A stretch of DNA of 64,000 nt from Acidimicrobiia bacterium. Lineage in GTDB: Bacteria > Actinomycetota > Acidimicrobiia > Spongiisociales > ZC4RG35. A program made the translations under genes and the position numbers. Position 1 is the first letter of the stretch. Every line of letters starts with the position of its first letter. This document shows, piece after piece, positions 1 to 8,396 of the stretch. The stretch lies in contig JAICNB010000005.1 in the NCBI GenBank assembly GCA_025928935.1, positions 1-64,000 of the forward strand, in the 5' to 3' direction. The notes under the pieces are model-generated. The model was not told the origin of the DNA. It saw nothing but the letters and a program-made list of their open reading frames with translations, and ran no database searches.

Positions 1-41
1 AGGTGTCATACACCACCGGGCGGTCTTAGGCTCGACCGGCT

Positions 42-1439
42 TTGAGGCGTTTCGAGCTATTCCTCATCTTCGCCGAGGTGTTCGCGGTCGCCTGGGCCGC
101 CATCTTCGGGGTCCGGACCCGACGCGGCATCGCCGCCGCGATCTTGCTTGCCGCCTTCGTCGCCCACTGGCAAATCGAAGGTCTCCGTTGGCAGATGATC
201 CCTGTCTACCTGGCGGCCCTTGGGCTGGCGGTGGGGGACCTGCTTTCCATGGAGAGACGGCTCGACTGGACGCGTCGGATCTCCCGCGGCCTGTTCGGGC
301 TGGCCGGGCTCGCCCTTGGGGCGATCCTCCCCTTGGCGCTGCCAGTGCCGGAGCTTCCCGTACCGACCGGGCCCGAGCCGATCGGCACGGTCAGCCTCGC
401 GATCGTCGATTCCGAGCGCGAGGAGATCTACGGGCCGGCGCCAGGTCCGGGGAGAAGCATCATGGCTCAGGTGTGGTACCCGGCTCTCACCACGGGGGAT
501 TCCGATCCGATCCCATGGAGTGAGGACTGGGATGTCGTGGCGCCGAAGGTCTCGAATCTGATGGGGTATCCGGGCTGGTTCCTCAGTCACACCGGCTACA
601 CCCTCTCGAATGCGAGCTCCGCCGTGCCAATCGCCACCGGCACGTTCCCGGTCGTCGTCTACAGCCACGGATGGACCGGCTTTCGCACCAATGCCGTCTA
701 CCAGATCGAGAGCCTGGTCAGCAATGGCTTCATCGTCGTGGCCATCGATCACACCTACGTCGCAGCCACCACGCGTTTTCCCGATGACGAGGTCGTGTCT
801 TTCGACCCTGCAGCCCTGGCCGACCCGACCGAGGTCGGCGAGGAGGCTTTCGTCGAGTCCACCGAAACCCTCCTCGGGGTGCTCACCGACGACATCGTCA
901 CTGTGGTGAACGCCCTGGAGGCCGGCCCGAATGGCCCGTTCGGGGACCTGGCATCCAGCTTCGACACGACCCGACTCGGCGTCTATGGGAACGAAGCCGG
1001 CGGAGGGGCGGCGATCACGTTCTGTCTCGAGGACGAGCGTTGTGATGCGGTGCTGGGCCTCGACCCATGGGTGGAGCCGATCCCCGATCGGGCCCTGGCC
1101 ATCTCGGCCACCCGGCCCTCGCTGTACATGAGGTCCGATGACTGGCAGGGCTCGGACAACGACGCCATCCTGCGCGGTATCGCCGAGCGGTCGACTGCCA
1201 CGACGTACTGGGTAGGGGTCGACGGGACGACGGAGACCGACTTCCTCAGCATGCCGCTGTTATCGCCGATCGCATCCAGGCTCGGATGGAAGGGTCCGAT
1301 CCCGGCGGGGACGATCATCCCGATCGTGGACCGCTATCTGCTCGGGTTCTTCGAGGTGTACCTGCTGGGCACCGGGTCGGCCGCCATCGACACCGCCTCG
1401 TTCGATGAGGTGAGTCTCGAGGTGATCCTGCCCGAGTGA
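42..1439 (+). CDS. Membrane-anchored PAF-acetylhydrolase-like protein, probable pseudoenzyme
   Basis: About four hydrophobic segments fill residues 5-101, followed by a Pro-rich linker and an alpha/beta-hydrolase domain like platelet-activating factor acetylhydrolase. The oxyanion-region motif YSHGWTG is present. The nucleophile elbow, normally GHSFGG, reads GNEAGG, with Glu318 in place of the catalytic Ser. The acid is kept as Asp341 in GLDPW. The catalytic His motif (G-x-x-H-x-x-F in the family) reads GTTETDF, with Glu398 at the His position. Two of three triad residues are therefore missing by my alignment, so hydrolase activity is doubtful and a binding or scaffold role is possible. The start is TTG at 42, in frame with the first membrane segment; an upstream start outside the window cannot be excluded. 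The gene is convergent with the ccm operon. Confidence 0.75.
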   Translation: MRRFELFLIFAEVFAVAWAAIFGVRTRRGIAAAILLAAFVAHWQIEGLRWQMIPVYLAALGLAVGDLLSMERRLDWTRRISRGLFGLAGLALGAILPLALPVPELPVPTGPEPIGTVSLAIVDSEREEIYGPAPGPGRSIMAQVWYPALTTGDSDPIPWSEDWDVVAPKVSNLMGYPGWFLSHTGYTLSNASSAVPIATGTFPVVVYSHGWTGFRTNAVYQIESLVSNGFIVVAIDHTYVAATTRFPDDEVVSFDPAALADPTEVGEEAFVESTETLLGVLTDDIVTVVNALEAGPNGPFGDLASSFDTTRLGVYGNEAGGGAAITFCLEDERCDAVLGLDPWVEPIPDRALAISATRPSLYMRSDDWQGSDNDAILRGIAERSTATTYWVGVDGTTETDFLSMPLLSPIASRLGWKGPIPAGTIIPIVDRYLLGFFEVYLLGTGSAAIDTASFDEVSLEVILPE

Positions 1440-1444
1440 ACCGT

Positions 1445-1487
1445 TCTGTGAACCGGGCTGTGGTCATACGACGCGCTCCTTCACAGA
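1445..1487. terminator. Weak inverted repeat between convergent genes
   Basis: TCTGTGAA (1445-1452) and TTCACAGA (1480-1487) form an 8-bp perfect inverted repeat with a 27-nt loop, in the short gap between the convergent PAF-AH-like gene and ccmG. There is no T-run, so a bidirectional terminator role is only a guess from location. Confidence 0.25.
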
Positions 1488-1491
1488 GAGT

Positions 1492-2085
1492 TCAGCCGTC
1501 CGGACGTTGCTGGGTGTCGCCGGTGATCTGTTGTCCCGGTTGCTCCCCGCTCATGATCGAGTCGATCGTTGCGCCGAGGACGAGGGCATCCGATTCACCG
1601 ATGATCTTCCCCACCACGATGCCTTCGGCATCGATGAAGAAGGTCTCAGGGATACCGAAGACTCCGTAGGCGATGGCGGTGCGGCTGCCGGGATCGGCCA
1701 GGTAGTGGGTGGTGGCGGACGATCCGGCCTGGTCGAGATACGAGAGCGTCTCGGTCGCCTGCTCCTGATAAGCGATCTGGACGAACTGAACGTCCTGTCC
1801 GGCGAACGAGTCGGAGGCTGCAACGAGGTCGTCGTGCTCTTCCCGGCACTCCAGGCACCAGGACGCGAAGAAGTTGAGCACCACGATCTCACCCCTGAGC
1901 GAGGACAATTCGGTGCCTTCGGAGCCATCGAGACCGGGCAGGTCGAAATCGGGCGCGGGCATCCCGAGGAGGGGGGAGTCCACCAAGCTCGGATCGGAGC
2001 CGAACCTGCTGGCGAGCACCACAGCCAGCACCACGGTCGCCGCCACCACGGCGAGACCGGCCCAGCGCAGGGCCCTCCCCTTCAT
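1492..2085 (-). CDS. ccmG: CcmG/TlpA-type thiol:disulfide oxidoreductase
   Basis: This is a membrane-tethered thioredoxin-fold reductant for apocytochrome c cysteines, acting outside the membrane at the end of the ccm operon. A single N-terminal membrane segment spans about residues 8-26. The AhpC/TSA-like fold carries the active site WCLEC (Cys77 and Cys80) and a cis-Pro region in GIPETFFID. TlpA/ResA proteins look very similar, so CcmG is assigned from position: its start overlaps the ccmH stop by 4 bp and it is the last gene of a complete System I operon. Its length of 197 residues is normal for the family. Confidence 0.88.
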   Translation of the reverse strand: MKGRALRWAGLAVVAATVVLAVVLASRFGSDPSLVDSPLLGMPAPDFDLPGLDGSEGTELSSLRGEIVVLNFFASWCLECREEHDDLVAASDSFAGQDVQFVQIAYQEQATETLSYLDQAGSSATTHYLADPGSRTAIAYGVFGIPETFFIDAEGIVVGKIIGESDALVLGATIDSIMSGEQPGQQITGDTQQRPDG

Positions 2086-3086
2086 GGACAGCTCTCGCCG
2101 GCCCTGGCTGCGTCCAGGTCCGACTCGATCTGGGATCGGGTCTCAGGCGCCAGGTCGGGCTGGGCGAGCAAACCCTCGAATGCGTCGATCGCCTGCTCGG
2201 TCTCGGCCGACCCACACCAGAGCACGCGCGCCCGCACATAAAGAGCAAGCTGAGAGCCAGGATCGATGGCCAGGGCCTGGTCGATGAGACGAACGGCCGT
2301 CTCGACCTCGCCGTTCCCGTCGAATGCCATCCATCCCAGGCGGACCAGGGCAGTGATCGCCTCCGGGTCGGTTGCGCTCGGGTGCTCGGCCACTTCGAGA
2401 TAGTGGGGGAAGGCGGAGCGGTAGTCGCCGGCCTCGAAGTACCGCTCGGCCAGAGCCAGCCGCATCCCGACGATCTGCGGATCGTCCTCGTTGGCTGCGA
2501 TCACCGCCTCCATCGTCTCGTTGCTGACATCGGAGAGGTCTTCCTCACCGAGGTCGGCGGCGCCTGCGGCCACGGCTGGGCGGTCCTGGAGGGAGTTGGC
2601 GGCAAAGACCACTATCCCGGCGAACACGAGGACGAGAACCGCTCCACCGATGATCAGCCTGGCCCTGCTCCTGCCCGGGGGCGGAGGCTCTTCGACGTCC
2701 TGGCCCGGATGACGCCGCCACCAGAGGATCACGATCACGCCGAGGACGAGGGCGGCGACGGGCGCAATCCACAGCGCCAGTGTGTTCCCCGAAGCCGGCG
2801 GGTCGAGGAGAACGGCGCCGGAGTACGAGCCGAGCAGCTCGTCGACGATCACCTCGTCGGACGTACCAGATGAGACGCGCTCGGCGACGAGGTCCATCAT
2901 GTCCTCGGCCATCTGCGATGGAGAGTTGGCTATGGACTCGCCCTGGCAGACCGGGCATTTGATGCGGGATCCGATCTCCGCGACACGGTCGACGGTGGCC
3001 GGGCGGGTCGACACCAGGAAGAACAGGACGACCGCCATCACGACTATGACCGTGATCGAGACGATGTTGCGGGCGCGGTCAGACAT
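2082..3086 (-). CDS. ccmH: CcmH-CcmI fusion, cytochrome c heme-lyase thioreductase with TPR tail
   Basis: The N-terminal part is CcmH/CycL: a membrane anchor (about 8-26) followed by the redox motif KCPVCQ (Cys44 and Cys47) and the family stretch SIANSPSQMAEDM. Two further membrane segments (about 105-125 and 145-165) lead into a C-terminal half with TPR-like helical repeats such as LALAERYFEAGDYRSAFPHY, as in CcmI/CycH, which presents apocytochrome c to CcmF. Fused CcmH-CcmI proteins are known in System I organisms. The gene overlaps ccmF by 8 bp and ccmG by 4 bp. Assignment is firm for the CcmH part and somewhat less so for the TPR part. Confidence 0.87.
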   Translation of the reverse strand: MSDRARNIVSITVIVVMAVVLFFLVSTRPATVDRVAEIGSRIKCPVCQGESIANSPSQMAEDMMDLVAERVSSGTSDEVIVDELLGSYSGAVLLDPPASGNTLALWIAPVAALVLGVIVILWWRRHPGQDVEEPPPPGRSRARLIIGGAVLVLVFAGIVVFAANSLQDRPAVAAGAADLGEEDLSDVSNETMEAVIAANEDDPQIVGMRLALAERYFEAGDYRSAFPHYLEVAEHPSATDPEAITALVRLGWMAFDGNGEVETAVRLIDQALAIDPGSQLALYVRARVLWCGSAETEQAIDAFEGLLAQPDLAPETRSQIESDLDAARAGESCP

Positions 3087-5091
3087 CGGCCATGACCCTG
3101 GGCTCAGGCAGAACCCGCTCTCGACGTCGGGCTGCCAGAGACCAGAAGCCGCCGGCAGCCGTCACCAGGCCACCCAGCCACAGCAGCCAGATCATCGGTG
3201 AGGTGTCGAGCCCGAGAAGGACGGTCTCGGAATCGAGGTCCCTCATCGTCAGGTACAGGTCGCCCCCGGGCCGGCTCATCACGGCCGGTGTGATGATCCC
3301 GCCCATCTCGTTGTCGTAGAAGTTGGCCCGCGGCTCCAGGGTGGTGAGCACCCGGTCGCCCTGGCCCACCTGCACCCGAACCCCCTGGACCAGCCGGTTT
3401 GGCTCTTCACGTCGGAACGGCGCCTGGTAGGTGAGGGTGTAACCGGCGAACTCGACCGAATCTCCCGGGGCCAGCTCCACCTCGGCGTGAAGGGGGAGAT
3501 TCGCAGCGAAGGCAATGCCGACGGCCACCAGGGCGACGCCGATGTGGCTCACCTGACCGGCCCAGAAAGGCTGGTCGTTGCGTATGACAGTCTTGGCCTC
3601 GGTGTACACAGAACTTCCCGATTTCGCCGACCTCTTGCCGGCGAGCTCGATGAGGAGCCCGACGATGGCGGCCGCGACCCAGACCCCCAGGACGATGGCC
3701 AGGATCACCCATGCGACCCTGGTCACGGTGAGGGCCACCACGAGGCCGGTGGCGAGGGCGACGATGGCTGGCCCCCGTAGCCGTCTCCAGAGGAGCCCGG
3801 CCGGCGCTCCCCGCCATGGGGTCACAGGCCCGAACCCCATGGTGAGGAGGAGCATGAAAGAGAGGGGGACAGCGAGCCGGTTGAAGAACGGCTCGCCGAC
3901 ACCCACCTGGGATCCCGTGAATGCCTCGAGGAGGAGCGGGTAGGTGGTGCCGATGAGGACGATGAACGCATAGATCGTGAGGAGGAGGTTGTTCACGAGG
4001 AACGTCCCCTCCCGGGAGACGAAGGTCTCGATGCGGGGTGATGAGGCCACGAGGTGAGAACGCATCGCGAAAAGGGTGAACGACCCGGCGAGCACCAGCA
4101 CGAGGAACCCGAGCAGGGCAGGCCCGATCGCCGACTGGGTGAAGGAGTGGACCGAGTTGATCGTTCCCGACCGGGTGAGGAACGTGCCGAGGATGGTGAG
4201 GGCGAAGGCGCTTATCACCAGCACGAAGTTCCACGCCTGGAGCATCCCGCGGCGCTGCTGGACCAGGCCGGAGTGGATGAATGCGGTGGCTGCCAGCCAG
4301 GGCATCAAGGAGGCGTTCTCCACCGGGTCCCATGCCCAGTAGCCGCCCCATGAGAGCACCTCGTAGGCCCACCATCCCCCGAGCAGGATGCCCAGGGTGA
4401 GAAACGACCACGCGACGAGGGTGGCCCGATGGCTTCGTCGGAGCCATTCCGGACCGGGGACACCCAGTGCCAGCGCACCGATGGCGTAGGCGAACGGCAC
4501 GGTCAGCCCCACATATCCGATGTAGAGGACCGGGGGGTGCACTGCCATCAGGAAGTGGTTCTGCAACAGGGGGTTGGGCCCCGGTCCTTCGACGGGCGTG
4601 TCGACGGCAGCGAAAGGCCACGGGCTGGAGGCGGCACACCCCGTGGTGAGCGCGTCGACACAGACCTCGAACGGGTTTGCCACGGTCAGCATGAGGCCGA
4701 AAAAGAAGATCCCGACCCCGCCCATGACCGCCAATGCAGCGGCGCCGAGACGGTCGGCCGGGCGACGCGCCACCACCCAGGTGAACACGGCGAGGACGAG
4801 GCCCCACAGGATGATCGAGCCCTCTAGAGCTGCCCAGGCGGTGGCGACGTCGAAAGGGAACGGCGTCGTCGTGGCGTGGTGGTTGGCGACATAGGCCAGG
4901 CTGAAGTCGTCGGTGAGCAGGGCGATCTGCATGGCGGCCATGGAGACGACAGCTCCGGCCAGGACCAGCTTGGCCGGCCGGCGTAGGTCACCCTCACCGC
5001 CTCTGGCGAGCCCGATCCCCCTGATCACGAGGAGGACGGATCCGATCAGGGCGGCGACGACACCGGCCGATCCGAGCAACCCCAGCATCAA
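3079..5091 (-). CDS. ccmF: CcmF, heme lyase subunit of cytochrome c maturation System I
   Basis: This is a polytopic membrane protein of 670 residues, matching the usual CcmF length, with many hydrophobic segments along its length. It carries the family's Trp-rich WWD heme-handling motif (GGYWAWDPVENASLMPW), flanked by conserved histidines as in HPPVLYIGY and NHHATT. CcmF takes heme from holo-CcmE and ligates it to the apocytochrome CXXCH together with CcmH/I. The start overlaps the ccmE stop by 4 bp and the end overlaps ccmH by 8 bp, indicating tight translational coupling. Confidence 0.95.
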   Translation of the reverse strand: MMLGLLGSAGVVAALIGSVLLVIRGIGLARGGEGDLRRPAKLVLAGAVVSMAAMQIALLTDDFSLAYVANHHATTTPFPFDVATAWAALEGSIILWGLVLAVFTWVVARRPADRLGAAALAVMGGVGIFFFGLMLTVANPFEVCVDALTTGCAASSPWPFAAVDTPVEGPGPNPLLQNHFLMAVHPPVLYIGYVGLTVPFAYAIGALALGVPGPEWLRRSHRATLVAWSFLTLGILLGGWWAYEVLSWGGYWAWDPVENASLMPWLAATAFIHSGLVQQRRGMLQAWNFVLVISAFALTILGTFLTRSGTINSVHSFTQSAIGPALLGFLVLVLAGSFTLFAMRSHLVASSPRIETFVSREGTFLVNNLLLTIYAFIVLIGTTYPLLLEAFTGSQVGVGEPFFNRLAVPLSFMLLLTMGFGPVTPWRGAPAGLLWRRLRGPAIVALATGLVVALTVTRVAWVILAIVLGVWVAAAIVGLLIELAGKRSAKSGSSVYTEAKTVIRNDQPFWAGQVSHIGVALVAVGIAFAANLPLHAEVELAPGDSVEFAGYTLTYQAPFRREEPNRLVQGVRVQVGQGDRVLTTLEPRANFYDNEMGGIITPAVMSRPGGDLYLTMRDLDSETVLLGLDTSPMIWLLWLGGLVTAAGGFWSLAARRRERVLPEPRVMADV

Positions 5092-5501
5092 CCCTCGGGG
5101 TCGCGATAGGCCCCGCCCTCTTCCGGGACCTCGTAGTTCTCGTCGTGACGGATGAGTGCGGAGTCCGCCTGGAAGACGTCACCCGACCACGTTCCCTCGA
5201 GGAGGAGCGGCACGTCTTCGGCGAAGAGGGAGGGTTTTGGCCCTGAGAGCGTCACCGGTATCTCGGCGCCACCGTCGGTCACCTGAAAGGAGGTGGTGGT
5301 GCCGTCCTCGGAGACCGAGCCGGCCATGACTATCCCGGCGAGGCGGAATCGCTCCCCGTCAGGGAAGTCGAGGCGCTGATCGATTGCCTCAGAGGGGTAG
5401 AGGTAGTAGGTGAGGTTGTCGTCGAGGCCGCTGACGGTGATTGCTAGGACGATGGCGATCACCCCCCCGATGCCGAGGTAGACGAAGCGACGCTGGTTCA
5501 C
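5088..5501 (-). CDS. ccmE: CcmE, periplasmic-side heme chaperone (His type)
   Basis: CcmE covalently carries heme from the CcmABCD complex to CcmF. The 137-residue product starts at a GTG (5501), placed just after the ccmD stop; the open frame runs further upstream but has no ccmE similarity there. An N-terminal anchor covers about 6-24 and is followed by an OB-fold-like domain. The heme attachment motif is HDENY, with His119 and Tyr123, the classical HxxxY form rather than the Cys form (CxxxY) known from archaea and some Gram-positives. It overlaps ccmF by 4 bp. Confidence 0.92.
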   Translation of the reverse strand: MNQRRFVYLGIGGVIAIVLAITVSGLDDNLTYYLYPSEAIDQRLDFPDGERFRLAGIVMAGSVSEDGTTTSFQVTDGGAEIPVTLSGPKPSLFAEDVPLLLEGTWSGDVFQADSALIRHDENYEVPEEGGAYRDPEG

Positions 5502-5505
5502 GGGT

Positions 5506-5610
5506 TCAGCCCTTGGCTCGCCGATAACGGAGATGCAGGCGTGCGGCGTACCACACGAAGGTCGAATAGCAGATGAAGAAGGTGCCGTAGACCACGACCT
5601 GGTCAGACAT
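5506..5610 (-). CDS. ccmD: CcmD, tiny membrane subunit of the heme-release complex
   Basis: A 34-residue ORF sits exactly between ccmC and ccmE. It encodes one membrane helix (about residues 5-22, including VVVYGTFFICYS) followed by a basic tail ending RYRRAKG. This is the shape of CcmD, the small single-pass protein that helps release holo-CcmE from CcmC. The ATG overlaps the end of ccmC by 8 bp, and the stop lies 4 nt before the ccmE GTG. CcmD proteins have very little sequence identity, so the call rests on size, topology and position. Confidence 0.82.
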   Translation of the reverse strand: MSDQVVVYGTFFICYSTFVWYAARLHLRYRRAKG

Positions 5611-6313
5611 CTTCCACCTCGGACAAGAGCGGCGGCGTCACGGCATCGCCGGCCGGGACAGTGTCTGCGGCTTGCTCCTCCTCGGCCTTGGCCACCTGGA
5701 TCCGGGCCGCGGTCAGGGCCACATAGAGCAGGGTGAAGGCGGCGAAGTTGACCAGCAGCGCGATGACCATCGAATCGGGCATCGTGGCCCCGTCCGGGCG
5801 GATGGACTGGGTCTGATGAAGGCTGCGGAACAGATTGACCGAGAAGTAGACGAGCGGCACCTGGATCACCGCGATCGCCCCGAGGATGGCCGATCGGCGG
5901 GCCCTCATGATCGGGTCGGGGATGGCACGCCGCAGGGCGAGATACCCGATGTAGACGAAGAACATGACCGCGGTCGAAGCCATCCTTGGATCGGCCCAGT
6001 CCCAGGCACGGCCCCACACCGCTTGACCCCACACCATCCCGGTGAACAGACCGGTGGCGGTGAAGATGACACCGGTCTCCACCGAAGCCTCAGCCAGCCT
6101 GTCCCAGGCGTTTGTCCTGCGGATCAACCACATGATCGAAGCCAGAGCCGTCACCCCGAAAGCGAGGAAGGCCACCCACATGGAGGGAGCGTGGATGTTG
6201 ACGATGCGGGTGAACTCGCCCTGGAGACGATCGGTCGGCGAAGTGAATGTGAGATAGAGGCCCGCGCCGATGCTGATCGCGGCGATCACCATCAGGATGC
6301 GAGTTATTCTCAT
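5603..6313 (-). CDS. ccmC: CcmC, heme exporter/handling protein
   Basis: CcmC is an integral membrane protein of 236 residues that loads heme onto CcmE. It has about six membrane segments, a WWD-type tryptophan-rich loop around residues 96-111 (VWGRAWDWADPRM), and two flanking candidate heme-ligand histidines: His41 in VNIHAPSMW and His166 in RSLHQTQS. The cytoplasmic C-terminal tail is acidic. It overlaps ccmB by 4 bp and ccmD by 8 bp. Confidence 0.93.
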   Translation of the reverse strand: MRITRILMVIAAISIGAGLYLTFTSPTDRLQGEFTRIVNIHAPSMWVAFLAFGVTALASIMWLIRRTNAWDRLAEASVETGVIFTATGLFTGMVWGQAVWGRAWDWADPRMASTAVMFFVYIGYLALRRAIPDPIMRARRSAILGAIAVIQVPLVYFSVNLFRSLHQTQSIRPDGATMPDSMVIALLVNFAAFTLLYVALTAARIQVAKAEEEQAADTVPAGDAVTPPLLSEVEDV

Positions 6314-6984
6314 CTCGAAGCCTCCTCGATGGGCCGGGCCAGCCCGACCCCGGCCACCGCCAGCGCCAGGTCGGTCGCGAACAGCAGCAACAACCAGGGC
6401 AGGATACCGGTGTCCCGGGCTAGTGATTCCAGGGTCTGTGAGCCTCCGAGGACGAGGGGAATGGCCAGGGGCGCCACGATCAGGGAGGCCAATGCGGTGC
6501 GATTCCTCAGACCGGCGGTGACCTCACCAGCCAGAGTCCCGAGCTCGGTGAGGCCTATCGAGGTGAGGAGGATGGCCGCGGCCGCAGGGATCGGCCACCC
6601 CTCAGGGAGCCGGGGGCTGTAGAGGAGAAGGGTGGCCACCATCAAGGCGAACATGAACCCGAGCATGAGGAGCGAGCCCGACATCGAGCGGCCCACGAAC
6701 CGAGCTGCCGGATCGACGCCGAGCAGGGCGTAGAGATCCCGTCGCTCCGGCCGGTCGTCGGCTGCCTGGCGCAGGGCCACCTGCATGCCGAAGAGGACGC
6801 CGATGGCCCAGAACACCGCCGGGCCTATCCGGGTTATCGCCGCCAGATCGATCCCGAGGGCCAGGGGGAACACGAGCAGGGCAACCACGGCGAAGGGAAA
6901 GATGATGCGGAGAACGTCGCCGATCCTCCGCTCGACCTGGAGATCGACCCTGGCTATCTCCACTGCCTGGTCCCAAAAGCTCAC
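6310..6984 (-). CDS. ccmB: CcmB, heme ABC-transporter permease subunit
   Basis: This polytopic protein of 224 residues with about six membrane segments matches CcmB in length and layout, including an amphipathic N-terminus (residues 1-25) before the first membrane span. With CcmA it forms the ATPase complex that drives release of holo-CcmE from CcmC. It lies between ccmA and ccmC with 4-bp overlaps at both ends. CcmB is weakly conserved, so context carries part of the call. Confidence 0.88.
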   Translation of the reverse strand: MSFWDQAVEIARVDLQVERRIGDVLRIIFPFAVVALLVFPLALGIDLAAITRIGPAVFWAIGVLFGMQVALRQAADDRPERRDLYALLGVDPAARFVGRSMSGSLLMLGFMFALMVATLLLYSPRLPEGWPIPAAAAILLTSIGLTELGTLAGEVTAGLRNRTALASLIVAPLAIPLVLGGSQTLESLARDTGILPWLLLLFATDLALAVAGVGLARPIEEASR

Positions 6985-7640
6985 GCCGGCGCCTCGATCC
7001 TGCCGGAAGAGATCGTCATGACTCGATCGGCCCGGGAAGCGAGATGGTTGGCGTCGTGAGAGACCATAACCACCGAGCCTCCCGCCGCAACAGAGCGTTC
7101 GACCAGGGCGTCGACCAGGTCGCGTGCGCTCGTGTCGAGACCTGAGAACGCCTCGTCGAGGAGGAGGAGGCGGGGCCTGGTCAGGAGCAGCCTGGCCGCC
7201 TCCGCCCGTCGCAGCATGCCGTGAGAGCTCTGCCCCACCTTACGATCGGCGGCACCCTCCAGGCCCACCACCCTTAGGGCGCGATCGATCCGTGAGACGT
7301 CGTCTCCGGCGAGGCGGGCCGCGTGCTCGAGGTTCTCCCGGAGACTCAGCTCATGGATCAAGGCGGGGACGTGCCCGATCAGGCCGATGTCGTGCCGGAC
7401 CGCATAGACCTCCGTCGTCCCCAGGGTGGCACCCAGGACCCTGCCTGAGCCCTCGTCGGGCCGCGCCAGCGTGGCGAGCAGGCGAAGCAGTGTGGTCTTG
7501 CCGGATCCGTTGGGGCCGGCGATGCCCACCACCTCGGCGGAACCGATACTCAGGGAGATGCCCCTGAGGACGGCCAGACCACCGAGGGAAACCCCGGCCC
7601 CATCGAGGATCACATTGGCGCCCACCGCCTCAAGTCTCAT
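6981..7640 (-). CDS. ccmA: CcmA, ATP-binding subunit of the heme-maturation ABC complex
   Basis: This is an ABC ATPase of 219 residues. Walker A is GPNGSGKT (42-49), Walker B is LLLLDEAFSGLD, and the switch His is in VMVSHDANH. The signature is degenerate, reading SSHGMLRR in place of LSGGQ, which is usual for CcmA. The ATG at 7640 is chosen because the ABC domain begins at once after it; the open frame extends about 350 bp further with no similarity. It is the first gene of the ccm operon, and the 51 bp separating it from the divergent gene at 7692 should hold the operon promoter. Confidence 0.92.
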   Translation of the reverse strand: MRLEAVGANVILDGAGVSLGGLAVLRGISLSIGSAEVVGIAGPNGSGKTTLLRLLATLARPDEGSGRVLGATLGTTEVYAVRHDIGLIGHVPALIHELSLRENLEHAARLAGDDVSRIDRALRVVGLEGAADRKVGQSSHGMLRRAEAARLLLTRPRLLLLDEAFSGLDTSARDLVDALVERSVAAGGSVVMVSHDANHLASRADRVMTISSGRIEAPA

Positions 7641-7691
7641 TCGACACCATGCCGGACTCAAGTCGCGGCCATCGTTAGGTTGGGCGACCAG

Positions 7692-8396
7692 ATGACTCAG
7701 GAGATCGTGATCGATCGCCGCTTCCGGGGCCCGCCCAACAGCGGCAATGGGGGCTACTCCTGTGGCGTGCTCGGTGATCGGTTCGACGGAGTGGCAACCG
7801 TCACCTTGCGCCGTCCCCCACCACTGGATTCCCCGCTCCAGCTCGTGGACGATCGGGGCCTTCTGCGTCTCCTCGACGGGGACACTCTGATCGGGGAAGC
7901 AGCGCCCGACACGCTCGAGATCGAGGTCCCGGCGTCGCCCGGGATGGAGGTGGCACGCACCGGATCGACTGGTTACGTCGGCTTCCAGGCCCATCCGTTC
8001 CCGACCTGCTTCGTGTGCGGTCCGGAGCGGGAGCCAGGTGACGGTCTTCGCATCTTCCCCGGACCGGTCGGGGACGGTTCTCTGGTTTCAGCTCCTTGGT
8101 CCCCCGACCCGTCGCTGGACGGAGGAGTCGGCCTGGTACACCGGCGACATGTCTGGGCCGCTCTGGACTGCCCGTCATACTTCGCCCTGCCCCGAGCTCC
8201 GCTGGCGTTGCTCGGTCGGCTCACGGCTCGAATCGATCGGATACCCGAAGTGGGGGAGCCACTTGTTGTCATGGGGTGGCACGTCGGGTCTGAGGGGCGC
8301 AAGCACTTCGCCGGGTCGGCGCTGGCGGACACGGGAGGCGAAGTCGTGGCGCATGCCCTCGCCACCTGGGTCGAGATAGACCGTCTACCGGGCTGA
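7692..8396 (+). CDS. Hotdog-fold thioesterase-like protein of unknown substrate
   Basis: This is a 234-residue soluble protein. The N-terminal FRGPPNSGNGGYSCG and the central Cys motif CFVCGPERxPGDGLRIF resemble actinobacterial hotdog-fold proteins related to acyl-CoA thioesterases. The C-terminal part (LVVMGWHVGSEGRKHFAGSAL) fits the second half of a double-hotdog. I chose ATG 7692 over an in-frame TTG four codons upstream. The 3' end overlaps the convergent exonuclease/GIY-YIG gene by 12 bp. The substrate is unknown and the fold call is by motif only. Confidence 0.6.
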   Translation: MTQEIVIDRRFRGPPNSGNGGYSCGVLGDRFDGVATVTLRRPPPLDSPLQLVDDRGLLRLLDGDTLIGEAAPDTLEIEVPASPGMEVARTGSTGYVGFQAHPFPTCFVCGPEREPGDGLRIFPGPVGDGSLVSAPWSPDPSLDGGVGLVHRRHVWAALDCPSYFALPRAPLALLGRLTARIDRIPEVGEPLVVMGWHVGSEGRKHFAGSALADTGGEVVAHALATWVEIDRLPG

